The notes under the pieces: generated by a model
Told to the model about the DNA's origin: nothing
Seen by the model: only the letters and a program-made list of their open reading frames with translations
Database searches by the model: none
Shown: piece after piece, positions 6,868 through 13,322 of the stretch
How the letters are laid out: each line of letters starts with the position of its first letter
Position numbering within the stretch: position 1 is the stretch's first letter
Origin: Gemmatimonadota bacterium
GTDB lineage: Bacteria > JAAXHH01
DNA length: 14,171 nt
Reading direction: 5' to 3'
NCBI GenBank assembly: GCA_026713285.1
Contig: JAPOOT010000062.1
Location: 1-14,171, forward strand
Translations under genes and position numbers: made by a program

Positions 6868-7621
6868 TGGCAATTACCTCTCTGGCTAGATTCATATAGC
6901 TTTCCGCTCCCGACGAGAGAATATCATACAGTATGATCGGACTGCCGAAGCTCGGCGCTTCGCTCAGACGAACGTTTCTCGGGATGGTAGTCTGATAGAC
7001 TTTGTCCGCGAAATACTGTTTGGCTTCCACCTCGATCTGTCTCGTGAGATTGAGCCGCTTGTCGTACATCGTCAGGAGGATGCCTTCAATCTTCAGGCTG
7101 CGATTCAGATGCTTCTGGATCTTCCGGATCGAACTGAGCAGTTGCCCGAGTCCCTCGAGGGCATAATACTCGCACTGTATGGGAATCAACACCGAGTCGG
7201 CCGCCGTGAGGGCGTTCAGGGTGAGCAGGCTCAGGGAAGGCGGGCAGTCGATCAGGATGTAATCGTACTCGTCGCGTATGGGTTTGATCGCCTCTTCCAG
7301 TTTCCGTTCCCGGGCGATGGCCGATACCAGTTCGATTTCGGCGCCCACCAGCCGCCGATGGGCCGGAACTGCGTGAAGCGCGGGGATCTCGGTCTGCTGA
7401 ACGGCTTCCTCGATGTTGCGTTCGTCCAGCAGGACTTCGTATATCGTCACGTCCAGCGTGCGGTCCTGCAGGCCGAGTCCCGACGTGGCGTTCGACTGCG
7501 GGTCCAGGTCGATCAGCAGCGTCTTCTTCTCCGCGACGCCGAGGCAGGCCGACAGGTTGACGGACGTGGTCGTCTTGCCCACCCCGCCCTTCTGATTCGC
7601 GATCGAAATGACCTTGCCCAT
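6818..7621 (-). CDS. parA: ParA/Soj chromosome-partitioning ATPase
   Basis: Nucleoid-bound ATPase that with ParB segregates replication origins. 267 residues from ATG 7621. Deviant Walker A KGGVGKTT (11-18) with the signature lysine K11, Walker A' IDLDPQ with D40, Walker B ILIDCPPS (122-129). It lacks an N-terminal HTH, so it is of the chromosomal Soj/MinD-like type. The frame is open 23 codons further upstream into ispF, but the protein family starts at MGKVISIANQKGG, so the shorter start is used; its ribosome site (GTGGGG) is weak. A short Ser/Gly/Ala tail at the C-terminus coincides with the overlap with parB. It lies 55 bases after ispF. Confidence 0.96.
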   Translation of the reverse strand: MGKVISIANQKGGVGKTTTSVNLSACLGVAEKKTLLIDLDPQSNATSGLGLQDRTLDVTIYEVLLDERNIEEAVQQTEIPALHAVPAHRRLVGAEIELVSAIARERKLEEAIKPIRDEYDYILIDCPPSLSLLTLNALTAADSVLIPIQCEYYALEGLGQLLSSIRKIQKHLNRSLKIEGILLTMYDKRLNLTRQIEVEAKQYFADKVYQTTIPRNVRLSEAPSFGSPIILYDILSSGAESYMNLAREVIANGSQESAGTGARSADS

Positions 7622-7676
7622 TAATACCCCACTACGGCGCGCAGAAGCAGAATCGGTGCGCGCGCGGGAACGTAAC

Positions 7677-8168
7677 TCACCCGCCGCCATCGGAACGGAT
7701 CAATACCACGGCATGGGCCGCGATGCCTTCTTCCCGTCCCGTGAATCCGAGTCTTTCTGAAGTTGTGGCCTTGATCGACACGCGGTCGTCCGACAATCCG
7801 AGGGCTTCGCCGATCCGTCGGCGCATCAGCGGCACGAATGGCGACAGTTTCGGACGTTCCGCGACGACGGTGGCGTCCACATTCGATACAGTATAACCGG
7901 ATTCGCCCAGTGCGTCAACAATCCGTTGGAGCAGGGCGAGACTGGAAATCCCACGGTAACGGGACTCGTTATCGGGGAAGTGAATCCCGATATCGCCCAG
8001 CGCGGCTGCGCCCAGGAGCGCGTCGCCGATGGCGTGCGAAAGCACGTCCGCGTCCGAGTGGCCCTGCAGCCCGCGTTCGTGGGGAACGGTCACGCCGCCC
8101 AGTACACAGGGCCTGTCGTCCGCGAAGGCGTGCACGTCGTAGCCGGTTCCTACGCGAATGTCATCCAT
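7677..8168 (-). CDS. ispF: 2-C-methyl-D-erythritol 2,4-cyclodiphosphate synthase
   Basis: Converts CDP-methylerythritol 2-phosphate to the cyclic diphosphate with release of CMP (MEP isoprenoid pathway, cytoplasmic, usually a homotrimer). 163 residues, normal length. Metal ligands D11 and H13 in GYDVH and H45; GHSDADVL (36-43), DIGIHFPD (59-66), and the nucleotide-binding KATTSE (133-138) are all present. ATG at 8168. It is separated from ispD by a 155-base spacer that is mostly a 38-bp tandem repeat, unusual because ispD and ispF are commonly adjacent or fused. Confidence 0.97.
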   Translation of the reverse strand: MDDIRVGTGYDVHAFADDRPCVLGGVTVPHERGLQGHSDADVLSHAIGDALLGAAALGDIGIHFPDNESRYRGISSLALLQRIVDALGESGYTVSNVDATVVAERPKLSPFVPLMRRRIGEALGLSDDRVSIKATTSERLGFTGREEGIAAHAVVLIRSDGGG

Positions 8169-8202
8169 GGCAAGAAAGCCTCATGATGTAATCTCAGGTT
8201 AA

Positions 8203-8354
8203 TCCGCTGTCAGATCCGCCCCTGCCGACGCAAGATGCGCTCCGCTGTCAGATCCGGCCCTGCCGACGCAGGATGCGCTCCGCGGTCAGATCCGCCCCTG
8301 CCGCCGCAGGATGCGCTCCGCTGTCAGATCCGCCCCTGCCGCCGCAAGATGCGC
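8203..8354 (-). repeat. Four 38-bp tandem copies of the ispD 3' end
   Basis: Full copies at 8203-8240, 8241-8278, 8279-8316 and 8317-8354, plus 8 bases of a fifth (8355-8362). The rightmost copy includes the last coding bases and TGA stop of ispD; the other three are beyond the stop and repeat the same text, TGA included. Only four unit positions vary (6, 17, 26 and 31 on the plus strand). The unit is 38 bases, not a multiple of three, so the copies would not read in one frame. Each can form a small stem CYTGC/GCAGG with a GGCG or GTCG loop. There are no unique spacers, so it is not a CRISPR array. Confidence 0.95.
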
Positions 8355-9067
8355 TCCGCGGTTTCCAGGTCCTCGGCCGTGGTCACCTTGATGTTGTCGG
8401 AGGCGCCTTCCAGGACCCGAACCACGTAACCGGCCCGTTCCACCAGTTCGGCGTCGTCGGTCCCGACATATCCCTGTTCCCGCGCCCGTTCGTGTGCCGT
8501 TCTGAGCATCCCGTACGCGAACGTCTGGGGCGTCTGCGCCCGCCAGATCGTCGATCGGTCCGGTGTCGCCTCGACCACGCCGTCGCGGATGATCTTAATC
8601 GTGTCCGTCGACGGGGTGGCCGCGATCACGGCGCCGTGCCTGGCGCAGCCGAGGACGGAAGCTTCGAGCGCACCGGGCTCGACGCAGGGGCGCGCCGCGT
8701 CATGGACCAGCACGGATCCGGTGTCGTCGTCCAGGGCCATCAGGCCGCGGTATACCGACTCCTGGCGCGTGCTGCCACCGGCGACCACTTTGGCAAGCTT
8801 CGGATATGCAACGCCCGGACCGGACGGCTCGGACGGCCCGGACGGCCCGGTCAGCAGGGCCTTGCAGAATTGCACGCGCGACGGCTCTACCACCACCAGG
8901 TATCCCGCCACGGCCTGACACGCCTCGAAAGCCGAGAGGGTGTGGGCCAGGATCGACCTGCCGCCGATCGTGATGTATGGTTTCTCCTCATCCGACCGCA
9001 TACGCTGGCCGAGACCGGCCGCGGGGATGATTCCCATCGCGGATTTCACGGTCTTAGTCCTCCTCAT
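8324..9067 (-). CDS. ispD: 2-C-methyl-D-erythritol 4-phosphate cytidylyltransferase
   Basis: Joins CTP and MEP to give CDP-methylerythritol, the MEP-pathway step two before IspF. Up to 247 residues. Motifs: CTP-binding PAAGLGQRM with K29 (15-31), GGSTRQESV (97-105), VHDAARP (121-127), RAQTPQTF (176-183), TDDAELVE (203-210), NIKVTTAEDL (225-234). A Gly-Pro-Ser insertion (GPSGPSEPSGPG, 74-85) lies in a surface-type region. Start: the ATG at 9067 overlaps the queA stop as ATGA, but codons 2-3 spell AGGAGG, which is 9 bases before an in-frame GTG at 9049; that GTG may be the true start, leaving 241 residues. Confidence 0.96.
   Translation of the reverse strand: MRRTKTVKSAMGIIPAAGLGQRMRSDEEKPYITIGGRSILAHTLSAFEACQAVAGYLVVVEPSRVQFCKALLTGPSGPSEPSGPGVAYPKLAKVVAGGSTRQESVYRGLMALDDDTGSVLVHDAARPCVEPGALEASVLGCARHGAVIAATPSTDTIKIIRDGVVEATPDRSTIWRAQTPQTFAYGMLRTAHERAREQGYVGTDDAELVERAGYVVRVLEGASDNIKVTTAEDLETAERILRRQGRI
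8813..8848. repeat. 9-bp tandem repeat encoding Gly-Pro-Ser triplets in IspD
   Basis: Units ggacggctc, ggacggccc, ggacggccc at 8822-8848 with a diverged unit cccggaccg at 8813-8821. They read as (GPS)(GPS)(EPS)(GPG) in IspD. The 9-base period keeps the frame. Confidence 0.85.
9059..9064 (-). promoter_or_regulatory. Candidate ribosome binding site deciding the ispD start
   Basis: Minus-strand AGGAGG immediately after the ATGA junction of queA and ispD. It is 9 bases from the GTG at 9049, an ideal distance, and lies inside the coding region if ATG 9067 is used. Ribosomes may use either start. Confidence 0.55.
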
Positions 9068-10275
9068 ACGATCAGCATGGCGTCGCCATAGCTGTAGAAC
9101 CGGTATTTCTCCCTGACCGCCTCCTCGTAAGCGGAAAGGATCCGTTCCCTTCCGGCAAAGGCGCTGACCAGCAAGAGGAGCGTCGACTTCGGCAGATGGA
9201 AATTAGTCAGCAGCGCGTCGACCAGCCGGAAATTGTAGGGGGGATAGATGAAACACCGGGTGCGCCCCTCGTACCGGCGCGGAACGAGTCCATGTCCGCC
9301 TGGACCGCCTGGACCGCCTGGACCGCCTGGACCGCCTGGACCGCCTGGGCCGAACCCACCTCCGTCTTCGGCCGCGCCACCGGCCGCGTATGCTCTATCG
9401 GGCCCGGATCCTGCGTCAGCCGCGGATGCTCTATCGGGCCCGGATCCTCCGGCGGCCGCGGAGCCTCCTGCCGCGATCGTTTCCAGGGCGCGCACGACCG
9501 TGGTTCCCACGGCGACCACGCGGCCCTCGCCACGCCTTTTCAGGATCGTTTCCGCTTCGTGCGCCTCCATACGGTAGTATTCCGCGTCCATTTCGTAGTC
9601 TTCCACGGCGGCGGAGCGGATCGGCTGGAACGTGCCTGGCCCGACGTGGAGCAGGATCGGCACCACGGCCGTGCCCCGCGACCGGATGCGGTCCAGCAGG
9701 GGGGCCGTGAAATGCAGTCCGGCCGTGGGAGCGGCCACGGCGCCGTATTCCTCCGCATAGACCGTCTGGTACCGATCCCTGTCGGTCGCGTCCGGCGCGC
9801 GGCGTATATAGGGAGGCAGCGGCGTACGGCCAACCTGCTCGATGACCCGCGTAACGTCCTCGTTCCCGCCGAATCGAACATGGCGAATGTCCGGACCGGG
9901 GTCGTCCTCCACCGTGGCGGTAAGTACGCCGCCCTCCAGTTCCAGGCGCGTCCCTCTCGCGAGCCGGGCGCCGGGCTTCAGCAGGGCTTCCCAGAGGGCG
10001 GACGAGGACTCGCGGACCTTGCGGACCAGCACGACTTCGACCTTTCCGCCGGTCTCCGGCCGCGTCCCCAGCAGCCTCGCCGGCATCACCTTCGTCCGGT
10101 TGAGCACCAGCGCGTCGGCCGGGGCCAGGTATTCTACTATGTCCCGGAATGCGCGGTGTTCGATCATTCCGCCGCGCCTGTGCACCACCATCAACCGGGA
10201 CGCGTCGCGGTGTTCGGCCGGATGCTGGGCGATCAGGTCTTCCGGCAGGTTAAAATCGTATGCGGCTAAATTCAC
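9064..10275 (-). CDS. queA: S-adenosylmethionine:tRNA ribosyltransferase-isomerase with a repeat insertion
   Basis: Transfers and isomerises the ribosyl part of SAM onto preQ1-tRNA to form epoxyqueuosine. 403 residues, against about 340-355 usual. Family motifs are intact: DFNLPEDLIAQHPAEHRD (7-24), NRTKVMPARLLG (59-70), PTAGLHFT (183-190), LLHVGPGTFQPI (208-219), VAVGTTVVRALE (254-265), TNFHLPKSTLLLLVSAFAG (357-375) and YRFYSYGDAM (391-400). The excess is a single Gly/Pro/Ala-rich insertion at about 269-329 between VVRALETIAA and VPRRYEGRTRCFIYPPY, a loop that is normally short. The start is GTG at 10275 with a weak ribosome site. Following ruvAB is the common bacterial order; it overlaps ispD by 4 bases. 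Confidence 0.96.
   Translation of the reverse strand: MNLAAYDFNLPEDLIAQHPAEHRDASRLMVVHRRGGMIEHRAFRDIVEYLAPADALVLNRTKVMPARLLGTRPETGGKVEVVLVRKVRESSSALWEALLKPGARLARGTRLELEGGVLTATVEDDPGPDIRHVRFGGNEDVTRVIEQVGRTPLPPYIRRAPDATDRDRYQTVYAEEYGAVAAPTAGLHFTAPLLDRIRSRGTAVVPILLHVGPGTFQPIRSAAVEDYEMDAEYYRMEAHEAETILKRRGEGRVVAVGTTVVRALETIAAGGSAAAGGSGPDRASAADAGSGPDRAYAAGGAAEDGGGFGPGGPGGPGGPGGPGGPGGHGLVPRRYEGRTRCFIYPPYNFRLVDALLTNFHLPKSTLLLLVSAFAGRERILSAYEEAVREKYRFYSYGDAMLIV
9297..9351. repeat. 9-bp tandem repeat encoding (Gly-Gly-Pro)n in QueA
   Basis: Five perfect tggaccgcc units (9301-9345) flanked by part-units on both sides. On the minus strand they read GGC-GGT-CCA, giving Gly-Gly-Pro repeats at about residues 308-325. 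Perfect identity implies recent slippage expansion. Confidence 0.95.
9390..9448. repeat. Direct repeat, 23-bp core, 36-bp period, within queA
   Basis: An identical 23-base core (beginning atgctctatcgggcccgg) occurs at 9390-9412 and 9426-9448. The 36-base period encodes a 12-residue duplication, GSGPDRASAADA then GSGPDRAYAAGG, in the same QueA insertion. Confidence 0.93.
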
Positions 10276-10414
10276 GAATGCTCGCAGGATCTTTCGCGCC
10301 GAACGCGTCGGCTAAAGGGTCCGCCGTGCCGAGCGGGCGACGAAACTGAAGCGCTGCGCCGACCGCGCTGGCTAAGGGGTCCGCCGGCCGCGCAGGCAGC
10401 CAGCCTGCAGGCCG
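10276..10414. repeat. ruvB-queA gap with an imperfect 60-bp-period direct repeat and a small hairpin
   Basis: Two similar 35-base segments at 10296-10330 and 10356-10390, exactly 60 bases apart, share ggctaaaggggtccgcc-like cores with a few substitutions. Nearer ruvB, arms gcaggc (10392-10397) and gcctgc (10403-10408) form a 6-bp stem with a 5-base loop and possible ggcc pairing outside it. No T-run follows, so termination is doubtful. No convincing promoter is seen. Confidence 0.7.
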
Positions 10415-11449
10415 TCAGTCGAACAGTCCGGGCCGCGGCCTCTTGTTCGTGTCGAATCCCAGGTGCCCGTACGCCAGCTCGGTGGCCACCCTGCCCCGGG
10501 GCGTGCGCTTGATCAGGCCCTGGACGATGAGATAGGGCTCGTATACTTCCTCGAGCGTTCCGCTCTCCTCTCCCACGGCCACGGCCAGCGTGTTCAGGCC
10601 CACGGGACCGCCTTCGTACTTCTCGATGATGGCCGTGAGGATCAGGCGGTTCATGTCGTCCAGACCCATGTGATCCACGCCCAGCATGTCGAACGCGGCC
10701 GTCGCGGTCTCGCCGGTAATACGGCCGTCGCGCTTGACCTGGGCGTAGTCCCGCACCCGCTTCAGGTACCGGTTGGCGATACGGGGCGTACCCCGTGACC
10801 GCCGGGCGATCTCCATCGCCCCGCCTTTATCGGTCTCCACGCCGATGATTTCGGCCGCCCGCGTTACGATCAGGAAGAGTTCGTCCGGCGTGTAGAAATC
10901 GAGGCGGATGGGGATGCCGAAACGCGCCAGGAGCGGCGCCGTAAGCAGGCCCGTGCGCGTCGTCGCGCCTACCAGCGTGAAGTGATCCAGATTAAGGGAG
11001 AGCGAACGGGCGCTCGGCCCCCGGTCCACCAGGATGTCGATCTTGAAATCCTCCATGGCGGCGTACATGTGTTCCTCCACCACGTGGTTCAGGCGGTGGA
11101 TCTCGTCGATGAAGAACACGTCTCCCGGCTGCAGGTTGGTCAGCAGGCCCGCCAGGTCGGCCGGTTTGTCCAGCACCGGCCCGGCGGTCTGACGGATCTC
11201 CACGCCCATTTCGTTGGCGAGAATGGTGGCCAGCGTAGTCTTGCCCAGTCCGGGCGGTCCGTGGAGCAACACGTGGTCGATGTGGTTCTCTCCGCGGGTC
11301 TTCGCTGCCTCGATATACAGCTGCAGCTCCGCCTTGGCCTTTTCCTGGCCGGGGAATTCATCGAAACGGCCCGGCCGCAGCACGCGGTCGAACTCGTTAT
11401 CCTCGTCGAACCGGTCCGGGTCGGACAACGGGTAGTCCCGTTCGTCCAT
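10415..11449 (-). CDS. ruvB: Holliday junction branch migration ATPase RuvB
   Basis: Hexameric AAA+ motor that drives branch migration with RuvA. 344 residues. Walker A GPPGLGKTT (64-72), Walker B FIDEIHR (113-119), sensor-type GATTRTG (161-167), arginine finger R176 in LARFG (equivalent to E. coli R174), RGTPRIANR (sensor 2), and a C-terminal winged helix with RTPRGR. The ATG at 11449 directly abuts the TAG of ruvA with no spacer, so translation is likely coupled. The N-terminus is acidic (DERDYPLSDPDRFDED), as in many homologues. Confidence 0.98.
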   Translation of the reverse strand: MDERDYPLSDPDRFDEDNEFDRVLRPGRFDEFPGQEKAKAELQLYIEAAKTRGENHIDHVLLHGPPGLGKTTLATILANEMGVEIRQTAGPVLDKPADLAGLLTNLQPGDVFFIDEIHRLNHVVEEHMYAAMEDFKIDILVDRGPSARSLSLNLDHFTLVGATTRTGLLTAPLLARFGIPIRLDFYTPDELFLIVTRAAEIIGVETDKGGAMEIARRSRGTPRIANRYLKRVRDYAQVKRDGRITGETATAAFDMLGVDHMGLDDMNRLILTAIIEKYEGGPVGLNTLAVAVGEESGTLEEVYEPYLIVQGLIKRTPRGRVATELAYGHLGFDTNKRPRPGLFD

Positions 11450-12058
11450 CTACCGCCCTCCCTGGTTCCGCAGCACCAATCGAATGATCTCCTCCGCCGC
11501 GGGGGTTTCCGCGCTTTCGGACATCACCCGGATGACCTGCTTGCGGGCTTCAGGCTGGTCGTAGCCCAGCGCCACCAGGCCCATGATCGCATCGTCCACT
11601 TCGGGGGCCTCTCCCGAAGGCGCCACGGGCAGCGCTTCCGCCGTGCCGGTATCCATGGAGGCGAGCTTGTCGCGTAGCTCCATGATCAACCGCTGCGCAG
11701 TCTTCCGGCCGATCTTGGGCAGTGAGACCAGCTTGCCCACGTCTTCGTTTATGATCGCGGCGGTAAACTCGGCGACCGTCGCGCCGGAAAGGATGTTCAG
11801 GGCCACGCCGGGCCCGATGCCAGGCAGCGTGATCAGCACTTCGAAGAGGCGCTTCTCGTCCACGGTCGCGAAACCATAGAGCTGCATGCCGTCTTCCCGG
11901 CTGTGGAGCACCGTTTCCACGCGCACGCGCGAACCCGGGGGACCGAGGGCCTGGACCGTGGAGAGGGGGACGTCCATGTAAAGGCCGATCCCGCCGACGG
12001 ACACCGTGATGCCGTCGGGCTGCTTGTCGACCAATTCACCTTCGACGAATGCGATCAA
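11450..12058 (-). CDS. ruvA: Holliday junction-binding protein RuvA
   Basis: Tetramer that holds the four-way junction and loads RuvB. 202 residues: N-terminal OB-fold (1-64) with the acidic-pin residues E55 and D56 at the E. coli positions, two helix-hairpin-helix motifs (ITLPGIGPGVAL, 76-87; VSLPKIGRKTAQ, 111-122), and the flexible linker and C-terminal RuvB-binding domain (about 155-198). The start is TTG at 12058, matching the family N-terminus (MIAFVEGELVDK); it lies inside the end of ruvC (23-base overlap) with GGAGG 11 bases upstream. Confidence 0.97.
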   Translation of the reverse strand: MIAFVEGELVDKQPDGITVSVGGIGLYMDVPLSTVQALGPPGSRVRVETVLHSREDGMQLYGFATVDEKRLFEVLITLPGIGPGVALNILSGATVAEFTAAIINEDVGKLVSLPKIGRKTAQRLIMELRDKLASMDTGTAEALPVAPSGEAPEVDDAIMGLVALGYDQPEARKQVIRVMSESAETPAAEEIIRLVLRNQGGR

Positions 12059-12554
12059 CCGCCTGGATCCCTCCGGTTATCCTGTGAAAGTGACAGATGG
12101 CGACCGCCAGTGCGTCGGACGCGTCTTCCGGCATGGGCTTCCGGTCGGGATCCCGGTCGAGGTTCAGCATGGCGCGCACCAGGTACTGAACCTGCTGCTT
12201 CGACGCGCCACCCGCGCGGGTAATGGCCATCTTCACATCGCGCGGGGCGTATTCCCAGACCTGCAGTCCCCGGTTCGCCGCGGCCAGGAGGGCGACCCCC
12301 CGGGCGTGTCCCAGTATGAGGGCCGCTTTGGGAAACCGCCCGCCGAAGGTGGACTCGACGGCCACCAGTTCCGGGTGGTTTCGATCGATGACTTCGCACA
12401 GGCCGTCGTAGATCAACTTCAGCCGGTCCGGGAGGGCCTTGCGCGACCCCGTCCGCACCACGCCGCAGTCCAATAGCCGAGTGTTCCTGCCCCGGGTGTC
12501 GATCACGCCGTATCCTGTAATTACGCTGCCCGGGTCGATTCCGAGGATGATCAT
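12036..12554 (-). CDS. ruvC: Crossover junction endodeoxyribonuclease RuvC
   Basis: Dimeric Mg2+-dependent resolvase that nicks Holliday junctions symmetrically. 172 residues with the complete RNase H-fold tetrad D7 (GIDPG), E67 (AVESTF), D144 and D147 (EDASDALAVAICH). A charged stretch before the last acidic pair (NLDRDPDRKPMPEDA) is slightly longer than in E. coli. ATG at 12554 is 9 bases after the yebC stop with only a weak ribosome site, so read-on from yebC is likely. The C-terminal basic tail (DRIRRR) overlaps the ruvA start. Confidence 0.98.
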   Translation of the reverse strand: MIILGIDPGSVITGYGVIDTRGRNTRLLDCGVVRTGSRKALPDRLKLIYDGLCEVIDRNHPELVAVESTFGGRFPKAALILGHARGVALLAAANRGLQVWEYAPRDVKMAITRAGGASKQQVQYLVRAMLNLDRDPDRKPMPEDASDALAVAICHFHRITGGIQAVDRIRRR

Positions 12555-12563
12555 GTATACCCG

Positions 12564-13313
12564 CTACCCGTTCATCTTCTCCAGCATTCCGTCGTCCACG
12601 TCGAAATTGGCGTAGACGTGCTGGACGTCGTCGTGGTCCTCGAGGACCTCCATCAACCGAAGAAGCTGCTCCGCGTCCTTGCCCTCGACCGCCACGGTCG
12701 ACTGAGGAATGCGGCCTATTTCAGCCCGCAGAGGGGCGAACCCGTTTTCCTCGAGCTGGGCCCGCACCGATTCGTAATCGGAAACGGCGGTGTATACGTC
12801 CAGGGTATCTCCTTCGTCCAGGATGTCTTCCGCGCCGGCTTCGAGGGCGATCAACATGACCTCGTCCTCGTCGACCCCATTCTTGTCCACGACGATCGTG
12901 CCCTTCTGATCGAACATCCAGGCCACGCAGCCCGCCTCCCCCATGTTGCCGCCGTTCTTCGTGAAGGCATGGCGCATCTCGGAGGTGGTGCGGTTCTTGT
13001 TGTCCGTCACCGCTTCCACCATCAACGCAACGCCCGCCGGCCCGTATCCCTCGTAGACCAGTTCCTCGTAATGAACGCCGTCCAGTTCACCCGTGCCTCG
13101 CGCGATGGCCCGGTCGATGTTGGCCTGCGGCACGTTTTCCGTCTTGGCGGCCAGCACGGCCGTCCTGAGCCGGGGGTTGACGTTCACCGAACCGCCGCCC
13201 TGCCGCGCGGCGATGGTGATCTCCTTGATGACGCGGGTGAAGATCTTCCCGCGAGCGGCGTCTTTCTGTTCCTTCTTCCGCTTGATCGTGCTCCACTTGG
13301 AATGCCCGGACAC
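12564..13313 (-). CDS. yebC: YebC/PmpR-family translation factor
   Basis: 249 residues, typical length. Starts MSGHSKWSTIKRKKEQKDAA, the family hallmark, followed by GKIFTRVIKEI, NPRLRTAV, the EGYGPAGVALMVE motif (88-100), NRTTSEMRHAF and an acidic C-terminus. Long annotated as a transcriptional regulator (PmpR), the family (mitochondrial TACO1) is now linked to ribosome function and relief of stalling at proline-rich stretches. GTG at 13313 is preceded by TGAGGAGG whose TGA is the stop of the upstream gene; spacing is only 4 bases. yebC-ruvCAB is a widely conserved order. Confidence 0.97.
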   Translation of the reverse strand: MSGHSKWSTIKRKKEQKDAARGKIFTRVIKEITIAARQGGGSVNVNPRLRTAVLAAKTENVPQANIDRAIARGTGELDGVHYEELVYEGYGPAGVALMVEAVTDNKNRTTSEMRHAFTKNGGNMGEAGCVAWMFDQKGTIVVDKNGVDEDEVMLIALEAGAEDILDEGDTLDVYTAVSDYESVRAQLEENGFAPLRAEIGRIPQSTVAVEGKDAEQLLRLMEVLEDHDDVQHVYANFDVDDGMLEKMNG

Positions 13314-13322
13314 CTTGCCTCC

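Noticed and set aside
7622..7690. 23-codon N-terminal extension of ParA
   Set aside because: Overlaps the end of ispF, has no family similarity, and the ParA fold begins at MGKVISIANQKGG.
8203..8354. CRISPR array
   Set aside because: The 38-bp units are head to tail without unique spacers, and the unit is the ispD 3' end; no cas gene is present.
9248..9577. Plus-strand frame with (Pro-Pro-Gly)n, collagen-like
   Set aside because: It is the reverse reading of the QueA Gly-Gly-Pro repeat; queA is certain on the other strand and flanking residues of the plus frame match nothing.
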